From Minthousia sp045628125 (lineage in GTDB: Bacteria > Bacteroidota > Bacteroidia > Bacteroidales > Bacteroidaceae), in assembly GCA_045628125.1 (NCBI GenBank), contig JAZQPA010000132.1, positions 1 through 20,494 on the forward strand: a DNA stretch of 20,494 nucleotides. Reading direction: 5' to 3'. Each line of letters opens with the position of its first letter. Position 1 is the first letter of the stretch. Positions 1 through 6,678 of this stretch are shown here, piece after piece. The notes below the pieces were generated by a model. The model worked only from the letters and a program-made list of their open reading frames with translations. It was not told the DNA's origin and did no database searches. The translations under genes and the position numbers were made by a program.

Positions 1-1
1 G

Positions 2-1003
2 GAAGAGACCTATGTATGTAAGAACGTTGACCCATGGGGTGGTTCATACTATGTAGAGAGCCTGACCAATGAACTGGCTCACCGTGCATGGGAGCACATC
101 CAGGAGGTTGAGAAACTGGGTGGTATGGCTAAGGCTATTGAAACAGGTGTTCCAAAGATGCGTATCGAGGAAGCAGCTGCACGTACTCAGGCACGTATCG
201 ATAGCTGCCAGCAGACCATCGTAGGTGTAAACAAGTACCGTTTGGATCATGAGGATCCTATCGATATCCTTGAAATTGACAACACCGCTGTACGTTTGCA
301 GCAGGAAGAGAACATGAAGGTTCTGCGTGCAAACCGTAACGAGGAAGACGTGAAGAAGGCATTGGCTGCTATTACCGAGTGCGTTAAGACCGGTGAAGGC
401 AACTTGCTGGAGTTGGCTGTAGAAGCTGCTCATGTTCGCGCTACTTTGGGAGAGATTTCAGACGCTTGCGAGGAAATCGTAGGACGTTATAAAGCTGTCA
501 TTAGAACCATTTCAGGAGTGTATTCATCAGAAAGCAAGAAAGACGCACAGTTCGAGAAGGCTTGTCGTCTGGTAGAGGAATTCGCTAAGCAGGAAGGTCG
601 CCGTCCACGTATCATGGTTGCTAAGATGGGCCAGGATGGTCACGACCGTGGCGCCAAGGTTGTTGCAACCGGTTATGCCGACTGCGGTTTCGACGTAGAT
701 ATGGGCCCATTGTTCCAGACTCCAGAGGAGGCTGCACGTGAGGCTGTTGAGAACGACGTACACATCGTAGGTGCTAGTTCACTGGCTGCAGGTCACAAGA
801 CTCTGATCCCTCAGCTGATCGAGGAGTTGAAGAAGTTAGGCCGTGAGGATATTATGGTTGTTGCTGGTGGTGTTATCCCTGCACAGGACTATGAATTCCT
901 GTACAAGGCAGGTGTTGCAGCCATCTTTGGCCCTGGTACTCCTATTGCTTACTCTGTTATCACTATGATTAACTTGCTGATGGGCAAGGACGAAGAGGCA
1001 TAA
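2..1003 (+). CDS. mutB: Methylmalonyl-CoA mutase large subunit, C-terminal 333 residues (5' partial)
   Basis: This cytoplasmic B12-dependent enzyme interconverts succinyl-CoA and (R)-methylmalonyl-CoA, a step of the succinate-to-propionate pathway. The frame is already open at base 2 and reads EETYVCKNVDPWGGSYYVES, the end of the substrate-binding TIM barrel of the family. An internal ATG at 125 is therefore not the start. The C-terminal cobalamin-binding domain has the base-off motif DGHDRG; its cobalt-coordinating His is encoded at 641-643. It is followed by the GASSL and AGGVIP segments that surround the nucleotide tail. The intact DxHxxG shows this is the catalytic B12-binding large subunit, not the degenerate small subunit, which would be expected just upstream. 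A strong terminator follows the stop. The family is certain; only the N-terminal part is missing. Confidence 0.95.
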   Translation, partial: EETYVCKNVDPWGGSYYVESLTNELAHRAWEHIQEVEKLGGMAKAIETGVPKMRIEEAAARTQARIDSCQQTIVGVNKYRLDHEDPIDILEIDNTAVRLQQEENMKVLRANRNEEDVKKALAAITECVKTGEGNLLELAVEAAHVRATLGEISDACEEIVGRYKAVIRTISGVYSSESKKDAQFEKACRLVEEFAKQEGRRPRIMVAKMGQDGHDRGAKVVATGYADCGFDVDMGPLFQTPEEAAREAVENDVHIVGASSLAAGHKTLIPQLIEELKKLGREDIMVVAGGVIPAQDYEFLYKAGVAAIFGPGTPIAYSVITMINLLMGKDEEA

Positions 1004-1022
1004 AAATAACTATATTCTGCAT

Positions 1023-1058
1023 AAAAAGACGTTCCAATGTTTGGAACGTCTTTTTTTT
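1023..1058 (+). terminator. Intrinsic terminator after methylmalonyl-CoA mutase
   Basis: A perfect 10-bp GC-containing stem (1028-1037 with 1041-1050) is extended by five A:T pairs, has a 3-nt TGT loop, and is followed by eight T residues (1051-1058). It lies 20 nt after the mutase stop codon and separates it from the decarboxylase operon. Confidence 0.92.
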
Positions 1059-1112
1059 GTTGTAATCGCACACAAATCCGAATTTTCTCTTCGTATTGTC
1101 ATTTTTATTTTG

Positions 1113-1120
1113 TAATTTTG
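1113..1120 (+). promoter_or_regulatory. Bacteroidetes-type -7 element upstream of oadG
   Basis: TAATTTTG matches the Bacteroidetes -7 consensus TAnnTTTG and is followed by C. The -33 box is poor: TTCG at 1090-1093, with 19 nt spacing. Its position after the terminator and about 50 nt before the oadG start makes it the likely operon promoter. Confidence 0.6.
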
Positions 1121-1170
1121 CACAGAATTTTTGTTTTTGTGTAAAACTAATTTTAATATATAAATATCGT

Positions 1171-1431
1171 ATGGAAAATATGGGATTAGGATTGACATTA
1201 ATGGGCATCGGAATGGTGACTGTTTTTGCCATCCTGCTTATTGTCATCAACCTGAGCAAGGTGTTGATCAATATCGTAAACAAGGTCGCTCCTGAAGAGG
1301 AAGCGCCAAAGAAAGCCGCCCCAGCACCGGCAAAACCTGTTATTGACAGCACCGTAATGGCAATCATCCAGGCAGCAGTCAGTGAGATGACCGGAGGTAA
1401 AGGCACTGTTGCTAACGTAGAGAAATTATAA
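1171..1431 (+). CDS. oadG: Na+-translocating decarboxylase gamma subunit (OadG family)
   Basis: This is the small membrane anchor of a biotin-dependent Na+-pumping decarboxylase. In the family it holds the complex together and binds the alpha subunit through its C-terminal tail. The 86-residue product has one N-terminal membrane helix (about residues 4-31, GLTLMGIGMVTVFAILLIVI), a short charged segment, an Ala/Pro-rich linker (APAPAKP) and a small C-terminal tail with ISQ-like amphipathic character (MAIIQAAVSEMTGG). This matches the OadG layout. I chose the ATG at 1171 because the frame upstream only offers a TTG at 1096, which lies before the predicted -7 box. The leader is AT-rich with no Shine-Dalgarno sequence, as usual in this phylum. 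The alpha gene follows 29 nt later. Confidence 0.82.
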   Translation: MENMGLGLTLMGIGMVTVFAILLIVINLSKVLINIVNKVAPEEEAPKKAAPAPAKPVIDSTVMAIIQAAVSEMTGGKGTVANVEKL

Positions 1432-1460
1432 TCGAGTTTTAAAAGGTAAGATAAAAAGAT

Positions 1461-3320
1461 ATGGCTAAAGAAGTAAAATTTAGTTTGGTCTTCCGTGACA
1501 TGTGGCAGAGTGCCGGAAAATATCAGCCACGCGTTGACCAGTTGGTTAAAGTTGCTCCAGCAATCATTAAGATGGGTTGCTTTGATCGTGTAGAGACAAA
1601 TGGTGGTGGTTTCGAGCAGGTAAACCTGTTGTTCGGTGAGAACCCAAACAAGGCTGTCCGCGAATGGACAAAGCCTTTCCACGAAGCTGGCATCCAGACA
1701 CATATGTTGGACCGCGCATTGAATGGTTTGCGCATGAGTCCATGTCCAAAGGATTTACGTAAGTTATTTTATAAGGTAAAGCATGCTCAGGGTACTGACA
1801 TCACCCGTATTTTCTGTGGTTTGAACGACCCACGCAACGTAATTCCTTCTATCCAATACGCAAAAGAAGGTGGCATGATTGCACAGGCATCTCTGTGTAT
1901 TACTGCCTCTCCAATCCATACCGTTGAGTACTATGTAAATCTGGCAAAGACCTTTATCGATGCAGGTGCTGATGAAATCTGTTTGAAGGATATGGCTGGT
2001 ATCGGCCGTCCAGAGTCTTTGGGTAAGATCACCGCAGGTATCAAGGCTTACAAGAACGACATCATCATCCAGTACCACTCTCATGCAGGTCCTGGCTTTA
2101 ATGCAGCTTCTATCCTGGAAGTATGTAAGAACGGTTGCGACTATGTAGATACCGGTATGTCTCCTCTGTCATGGGGTACAGGTCATGCCGACATCATCAC
2201 CGTTCAGGAGATGTTGAAGGATGCGGGTTTCAAGGTAAAGGAAATCAACATGGCTGCATACATGGAGGTTCGTACCATGATTCAGGAAATGATGGACGAC
2301 TTCCTGGGTTATTATATCCCAGAGTTGAACCATTTGAACAACTCATTGCTGGTTAAGCCAGGTCTTCCTGGTGGTATGATGGGTTCACTGATGACCGACT
2401 TGGAGGACAACCTGAAGTCGCTGAACAAGTGGAAGGTAAAGAACAATCAGCCAGAGCTGACCACCGATGAGTTGTTGGTTAAGCTGTTCGACGAGGTTGC
2501 TTACGTATGGCCAAAGGTTGGTTACCCATGTCTTGTAACTCCATTCAGCCAGTATGTAAAGAACCTGGCTCTGATGAATGTCATCCAGATGGAGAAGGGC
2601 AAGGCTCGTTGGTCAATGATTGCCGATACCATTTGGGATATGATCTTGGGTAAGGCAGGTCAGTTGCCTGGCCCTGTTGCTCCAGAGCTGATCGAGATGG
2701 CAAAGGCAGAGAACCGTCAGTTCCTGACCAATGACCCTCAGGAGAACTATCCAGATGATTTGGATACTTATCGCAAGAAGATGCTGGAGAACGGATGGGA
2801 ACTTGGCGAAGACGACGAGGAACTGTTCGAGTATGCAATGCACCCATCTCAGTATGAGGCATTTAAGAGCGGAAAGGCAAAGGCTGACTTCGAGGCAGAT
2901 TTGGCAAAGCGTAAGGCAGCCAAGAATGCTCCTAAGGGCGACCAGCAGCCAAAAACTCTGACTGTAACTGTAAACGGTCAGTCATATAAGGTAGATGTAG
3001 CATACGGTGTTCAGGCTCCAACACAGGGAGCAACCGCTCCTGCTGCTCCAGCTGGCCCAATCCCTGCTGGTCAGGGCAAGGAACTGTTATCTCCACTGGA
3101 GGGTAAGTTCTTCCTGGTTAAGGGTGCCGGTGATACCCCTGTCAAGGTTGGTGATCAGGTTAAGGAAGGCGATGTGGTTTGCTACGTAGAGGCTATGAAG
3201 ACTTACAACGCTATCAAGTCTGAGTTCACTGGAACTATTACTGCTATCTGCCAGAACCCTGGCGACTCAGTATCTGAGGACGATGTACTGATGACCATTG
3301 CTGACGGTCGCACAAACTAA
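1461..3320 (+). CDS. oadA: Oxaloacetate decarboxylase-type alpha subunit: carboxyltransferase fused to biotin carrier domain
   Basis: This subunit transfers the carboxyl group of a 2-oxoacid (most likely oxaloacetate) to biotin, which then carries it to the membrane beta subunit. The protein has 619 residues. Residues 1 to about 300 are the TIM-barrel carboxyltransferase domain, with metal-site Asp13 (VFRDMWQ), the catalytic Lys176 in CLKDMAG, and the metal ligands His206 and His208 in HSHAGPG. Residues 300-480 are the conserved PYC/OADA domain. A short beta segment (TLTVTVNGQSYKVDV) and an Ala/Pro/Gly linker near 520-540 lead to the biotinyl domain, with Lys580 in VEAMKTYNAI about 40 residues from the end. 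The fused biotin domain and HMGL-type barrel point to OadA or the pyruvate carboxylase B-like family, not the PccB-type alpha subunit of methylmalonyl-CoA decarboxylase. It lies between the gamma and beta genes, 18 nt before beta. The substrate is inferred. Confidence 0.88.
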   Translation: MAKEVKFSLVFRDMWQSAGKYQPRVDQLVKVAPAIIKMGCFDRVETNGGGFEQVNLLFGENPNKAVREWTKPFHEAGIQTHMLDRALNGLRMSPCPKDLRKLFYKVKHAQGTDITRIFCGLNDPRNVIPSIQYAKEGGMIAQASLCITASPIHTVEYYVNLAKTFIDAGADEICLKDMAGIGRPESLGKITAGIKAYKNDIIIQYHSHAGPGFNAASILEVCKNGCDYVDTGMSPLSWGTGHADIITVQEMLKDAGFKVKEINMAAYMEVRTMIQEMMDDFLGYYIPELNHLNNSLLVKPGLPGGMMGSLMTDLEDNLKSLNKWKVKNNQPELTTDELLVKLFDEVAYVWPKVGYPCLVTPFSQYVKNLALMNVIQMEKGKARWSMIADTIWDMILGKAGQLPGPVAPELIEMAKAENRQFLTNDPQENYPDDLDTYRKKMLENGWELGEDDEELFEYAMHPSQYEAFKSGKAKADFEADLAKRKAAKNAPKGDQQPKTLTVTVNGQSYKVDVAYGVQAPTQGATAPAAPAGPIPAGQGKELLSPLEGKFFLVKGAGDTPVKVGDQVKEGDVVCYVEAMKTYNAIKSEFTGTITAICQNPGDSVSEDDVLMTIADGRTN

Positions 3321-3338
3321 TAATTGAAAGTTAAAACT

Positions 3339-4574
3339 ATGGATATATTAACCAAACTATATGAAATGACAGCCTTCGCCCAAACCGGTGGAGACTGGGC
3401 ATTTCTGATCATGATTCTCCTGGCATTCGTTTTGCTGTATTTGGGAATCGTGAAAAAATACGAGCCACTGTTGCTGATTCCTATCGGCTTCGGTGTACTG
3501 CTGGCCAATTTCCCTGGTGGAGGTATGGGTGTAGCTCAAGCCACCTCTGAGGGTCTTGTACAGTTGCCAGACGGTTCATGGGAGAACATCTGGGACATGC
3601 CATTGCACAAGATTGCACATGATTTAGGTTTGATGAACTTCATCTACTACATGTGTATCAAGACAGGTTTCATTCCACCTATTATATTTATGGGTGTGGG
3701 TGCACTGACCGACTTTGGCCCTATGTTGCGCAACCTTCGTCTGTCTATCTTTGGTGCTGGTGCACAGTTCGGTATCTTTGCCGTATTGCTGAGCGCTTTG
3801 GCTATGGGCTTCACTCCTCAGGAGGCAGCCTCATTGGGTATCATCGGTGGTGCAGACGGTCCTACCGCTATCTTTACCACCATTAAGCTGGCTCCTCATC
3901 TGTTAGGTCCTATCGCTATTGCTGCTTATTCATACATGGCATTGGTTCCTGTAATCATTCCATTGGTAGTAAAAGCATTGTGTACCAAGAAAGAGCTGAT
4001 GATCAACATGAAGCAGCAGGACAAGCTGTATCCTAATAAGACAGAGATTAAGAACATGCGAATCCTGAAGATTCTGTTCCCTATCTCAGTAACTACCATC
4101 GTTGCTTTGCTGGTTCCAACAGCTGTAAGCTTGGTCGGTATGCTGATGTTCGGTAACTTGTTGAAGGAGTTGGGTGCTATGACCAGCCGTCTGTTCGACA
4201 CCGCTACCAATGCCATCATGAACACTGCTACCATTTTCCTGGGTCTTTCCGTTGGTGCTACCATGACAGCAGAGGCATTCCTGAACGTGACTACCGTAGG
4301 TATCGTTGTTGGCGGTTTCCTGGCATTTGCATTGTCTATTGCTGCAGGTATCTTTATGGTAAAGATCTTCAACCTGTTTGTCAAGAAGAAGGTAAACCCA
4401 CTGGTTGGTGCAACCGGTTTGAGCGCCGTTCCTATGGCTAGCCGTGTAGCAAACGATATCGCAACCAAGTACGATCCTAAGAATCACGTACTGAATTACT
4501 GTATGGCTTCTAACATCTCTGGTGTTATTGGTTCAGCAGTAGCTGCAGGTGTATTGATTTCATTCTTACAGTAA
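3339..4574 (+). CDS. oadB: Na+-pumping decarboxylase beta subunit (OadB/MmdB/GcdB family)
   Basis: This integral membrane subunit decarboxylates carboxybiotin and couples this to Na+ export. The product is 411 residues and strongly hydrophobic throughout. It carries the family signature GIIGGADGPTAIF, whose Asp is part of the Na+/H+ site. It also has the C-terminal conserved stretch NPLVGATGLSAVPMASRVAND and a late Asn/Ser-rich re-entrant segment (YCMASNISGVIGSAVAAG). I chose the ATG at 3339; an in-frame TTG five codons earlier (3324) is less likely. Beta subunits are shared by oxaloacetate, methylmalonyl-CoA and glutaconyl-CoA decarboxylases, so its specificity comes from the adjacent alpha gene. 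It is the last gene of the gamma-alpha-beta operon and is followed by a hairpin at 4581. Confidence 0.93.
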   Translation: MDILTKLYEMTAFAQTGGDWAFLIMILLAFVLLYLGIVKKYEPLLLIPIGFGVLLANFPGGGMGVAQATSEGLVQLPDGSWENIWDMPLHKIAHDLGLMNFIYYMCIKTGFIPPIIFMGVGALTDFGPMLRNLRLSIFGAGAQFGIFAVLLSALAMGFTPQEAASLGIIGGADGPTAIFTTIKLAPHLLGPIAIAAYSYMALVPVIIPLVVKALCTKKELMINMKQQDKLYPNKTEIKNMRILKILFPISVTTIVALLVPTAVSLVGMLMFGNLLKELGAMTSRLFDTATNAIMNTATIFLGLSVGATMTAEAFLNVTTVGIVVGGFLAFALSIAAGIFMVKIFNLFVKKKVNPLVGATGLSAVPMASRVANDIATKYDPKNHVLNYCMASNISGVIGSAVAAGVLISFLQ

Positions 4575-4580
4575 TCATAC

Positions 4581-4620
4581 AAGATAGCGGATTATCAACC
4601 AATCCGCTATCTTATTTTTA
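4581..4620 (+). terminator. Hairpin, probable terminator after oadB
   Basis: A perfect 13-bp inverted repeat (4581-4593 with 4601-4613) has a 7-nt loop and is followed by TTATTTTTA. It starts 6 nt after the oadB stop. It ends only about 8 nt before the next start codon, so it may be a partial terminator or an RNA-stabilising hairpin, not a full operon boundary. Confidence 0.72.
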
Positions 4621-4628
4621 TCAAAAAT

Positions 4629-5615
4629 ATGGGATTTTTTTCAGCATTATTTGGTGGTAAAAAAGAGAAAACACCAGAAGAAATAGAGAAAGAGAAAGAA
4701 AAGAACTTCGACATTCTGAAGTTTGACGGTTTGAAGGCACAGCGCATGAACCAGCTGGTTTATTCAGTAAAATGCTTTACTCAGGCATTGGCACTGAAGG
4801 AGGATTACAATACCCGAATGTATCTGGCTCAAAGTTATGTACAACTTCAGGAGAACAAGCTTGCCTTTGAGCAGTTGCAGATTCTGATTGAAAATGATCC
4901 TGAAAACATTGAGGCATACATCCTGACCGCACATGTGGCAGAACAGATGAAGAACTGGCAAGCCATGAATGATGCCTGTCAGAAAGCATTCCTTATCGAT
5001 GACAACCGCTCAGATGTTCACTACATGTATGCAAAAGCATGCCTTGGTTTGGAGGACGTGGTAACAGCAGTAGCCATGCTGACAAAAGCCTTGACCATCG
5101 ACGACACTTTCCAGCCAGCTTACTCTATGCGTTACGATATCCTGATGCAGATGGGTCAGTTCCAGGAAGCAGAGAAAGATGCTGACAAGTTGATCGAGAT
5201 GAATCCTGAGAATGAGACATTCGTCTTGTACAAGGCTTATAGCCTTCAGGGTCAAAGAAAGATTGACGAAGCCATCAACTGCTACAAGAAAGTCAGAGAG
5301 CTGAACGCTCTTTGCTCTCAGGCTTATCTGGGCGAAGGTTTCCTTCTCACCCACTCCGGTAAACTGGATGAAGCCATTCAGATTTACACCGAGGCCATTG
5401 AGGTTAACCCTCTATTTGCCGATGCTTTCAAGGAGAGAGGCAAGGTTAAACTGATGAAGGGCGATAAGGCCGGAGCTACCGAGGATATGAAACAGGCCTT
5501 GGAACTGGCACCCGAGGAGGCAGGAAAAATCAACGGCGAATTTTCGAACGTAGAAAGAGAGATGGATGCCAAATCGAAAGGAGCGCAGGGCTTTAAGCTA
5601 ACAAATCGTTTCTAA
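4629..5615 (+). CDS. Tetratricopeptide repeat protein, function unknown
   Basis: The 328-residue protein has no signal peptide. It begins with a short hydrophobic/glycine segment (MGFFSALFGGKK) and a highly charged Lys/Glu stretch, followed by about eight consecutive TPR units from residue 28 to about 295. Typical A/B-helix positions can be seen in ALALKEDYNTRMYLAQSYVQ, GQFQEAEKDADKLIEMNPEN and GKLDEAIQIYTEAIEVNPLF. TPR arrays bind protein partners, and nothing here identifies the partner. The gene follows oadB with only a hairpin between them and I see no consensus promoter. It may therefore be reached by readthrough from the decarboxylase operon. The start is the only ATG before the repeats. 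The fold is certain; the role is unknown. Confidence 0.85.
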   Translation: MGFFSALFGGKKEKTPEEIEKEKEKNFDILKFDGLKAQRMNQLVYSVKCFTQALALKEDYNTRMYLAQSYVQLQENKLAFEQLQILIENDPENIEAYILTAHVAEQMKNWQAMNDACQKAFLIDDNRSDVHYMYAKACLGLEDVVTAVAMLTKALTIDDTFQPAYSMRYDILMQMGQFQEAEKDADKLIEMNPENETFVLYKAYSLQGQRKIDEAINCYKKVRELNALCSQAYLGEGFLLTHSGKLDEAIQIYTEAIEVNPLFADAFKERGKVKLMKGDKAGATEDMKQALELAPEEAGKINGEFSNVEREMDAKSKGAQGFKLTNRF

Positions 5616-5617
5616 AA

Positions 5618-5649
5618 TTTGGTGATTTACTGAAAAGTTGTTACCTTTG
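5618..5649 (+). promoter_or_regulatory. Promoter of the Phe/Tyr operon and its leader
   Basis: TTTG at 5618-5621, a 20-nt spacer and TACCTTTG at 5642-5649 match both boxes of the Bacteroidetes consensus (-33 TTTG, -7 TAnnTTTG). Transcription would begin near 5656, about 20 nt before the leader peptide start at 5677 and about 180 nt before pheA. The -33 box begins 3 nt after the end of the TPR gene. Confidence 0.82.
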
Positions 5650-5676
5650 CATTTGAAGTTAATAAAAAAAGAGAAC

Positions 5677-5763
5677 ATGATCAGTCACGTTAATGCATAC
5701 TTTTATTCCTTTTATTACTTTTACTTTAGCAATGAAGTGAAGCGGGATGTCGTATGCTTGTGA
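5677..5763 (+). CDS. Phe/Tyr-rich attenuator leader peptide (28 aa)
   Basis: This short ORF starts with ATG at 5677 and ends with TGA at 5761-5763. Residues 8-17 read YFYSFYYFYF: four Phe and five Tyr in ten codons, using TTT, TAT and TAC. The rest of the peptide is unremarkable (starts MISHVNA, ends VVCL). The start codon is preceded by an A-rich stretch with GAGAA. It lies just after a consensus promoter, and an intrinsic terminator stands between it and pheA. It therefore has the position and composition of leader peptides such as E. coli PheL, which sense charged tRNA through ribosome stalling. Here both Phe and Tyr appear to be sensed, matching an operon that makes both. The peptide itself probably has no function beyond its translation. 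I do not know whether it has been described. Confidence 0.85.
   Translation: MISHVNAYFYSFYYFYFSNEVKRDVVCL
5719..5748 (+). promoter_or_regulatory. Alternative RNA segments in the leader: pause hairpin and antiterminator arm
   Basis: Segment 5719-5726, within the last Phe/Tyr codons, can pair with 5735-5742 (six Watson-Crick and two G-U pairs, 8-nt loop), like a 1:2 pause hairpin. Segment 5741-5747 (AGCGGGA) is exactly complementary to 5798-5804 (TCCCGCT), the left arm of the terminator, with one further G-U pair. A ribosome stalled on Phe/Tyr codons would cover 5719-5726 and leave 5741-5748 free to block termination. A ribosome reaching the stop codon at 5761 would cover 5741-5748 and let the terminator form. 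The pairing was read by eye and no energies were calculated. Confidence 0.68.
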
Positions 5764-5793
5764 CCAGACAAGAGAACAAACAATGCAAAATAC

Positions 5794-5822
5794 AAAGTCC
5801 CGCTGAAAAGTGGGACTTTTTT
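5794..5822 (+). terminator. Attenuator terminator upstream of pheA
   Basis: The stem pairs 5794-5804 with 5809-5819 (11 bp including one G-U) around a GAAA loop, followed by T residues through 5822. It sits 30 nt after the leader peptide stop and ends 13 nt before the pheA ATG, so it would stop transcription before the operon. Its left arm can instead pair with 5741-5748. Confidence 0.88.
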
Positions 5823-5835
5823 AATATTCTAAACA

Positions 5836-6678
5836 ATGAGAAGAGTCGCTATACAGGGCAAAATTGGTTCTTACCATGACATGGCAGTGCATCGTTATTT
5901 CGAGAATGAGGATGTGGAACTTATTTGCTGTGATACTTTCGAGGACGTTTTTGAGGAGTTGAAAAAGGACAGTAATGTTCTGGGAGCTATCGCTATTGAA
6001 AATACAATAGCTGGCAGTTTGCTTCATAACTACAATTTACTTAGGGAAAGTAAAATGACCATTATCGGAGAGCATAAATTGCGTATCAGCCACAGCATCA
6101 TGTGCTTGCCTGAGGATAATTGGGAAGATATCAAGGAGGTGAACAGCCACCCTGTTGCTCTGATGCAGTGCCGGGATTTTCTGAACAGACATCCGCAATT
6201 CAAGTGTGTGGAAACTGACGATACAGCCGGTAGTGCCGAGATGATTCAGCGTGAGAACCTTCGTGGCCATGCTGCCATCTGTTCCAAATTTGCGGCTCCC
6301 CTGTATGGCATGAAGATTTTGGAGGAGGGTATTGAAACCAACAAGCACAACTTCACCCGCTTCTTATTCCTGTGCGACCCATGGCATGCCGATGAGCTGA
6401 GAGATGCGCACCATTCCAACAAGGCAAGCATCGTCTTCACTCTTCCTCACGAGGAAGGCAGCCTTTCACCAGTGCTTTCCATCTTCTCTTTTTACAAAAT
6501 CAACCTGACCAAAATTCAGTCATTACCGATAATCGGAAGAGAATGGGAGTACGAATTCTATGTAGATGTGACTTACAGTGATTATACAAGATACAAACAA
6601 GCATTAGACGCGATAAGACCATTAACCCGCGATTTCAAAATTTTAGGAGAATACGAAAATGGAAGACAAAGCATTTAA
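5836..6678 (+). CDS. pheA: Prephenate dehydratase with C-terminal ACT domain
   Basis: The enzyme converts prephenate to phenylpyruvate in phenylalanine synthesis in the cytoplasm. The protein has 280 residues and no chorismate mutase domain; that activity is supplied two genes downstream. Family motifs in order are VAIQGKIGSYHDMA near the start, AIENTIAGSLLHNYNLL, SHPVALMQC, DTAGSAEMI, and NFTRFLFL with the catalytic Thr174. The ACT domain (about residues 195-275) has GSLSPVLSIF in place of the usual GALV region and LTKIQSLP where many relatives have ESRP, the Phe-binding loop. Feedback inhibition by Phe may thus differ from the best-studied enzymes. It is the first gene of the operon, lies 13 nt after the attenuator terminator, and overlaps the following aminotransferase by 20 nt. 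Confidence 0.92.
   Translation: MRRVAIQGKIGSYHDMAVHRYFENEDVELICCDTFEDVFEELKKDSNVLGAIAIENTIAGSLLHNYNLLRESKMTIIGEHKLRISHSIMCLPEDNWEDIKEVNSHPVALMQCRDFLNRHPQFKCVETDDTAGSAEMIQRENLRGHAAICSKFAAPLYGMKILEEGIETNKHNFTRFLFLCDPWHADELRDAHHSNKASIVFTLPHEEGSLSPVLSIFSFYKINLTKIQSLPIIGREWEYEFYVDVTYSDYTRYKQALDAIRPLTRDFKILGEYENGRQSI

Noticed and set aside
969..1703. Minus-strand open frame of about 240 codons across the oadG region
   Set aside because: It runs antisense through the terminator, promoter, oadG and the start of oadA, and its low-complexity translation resembles no family.
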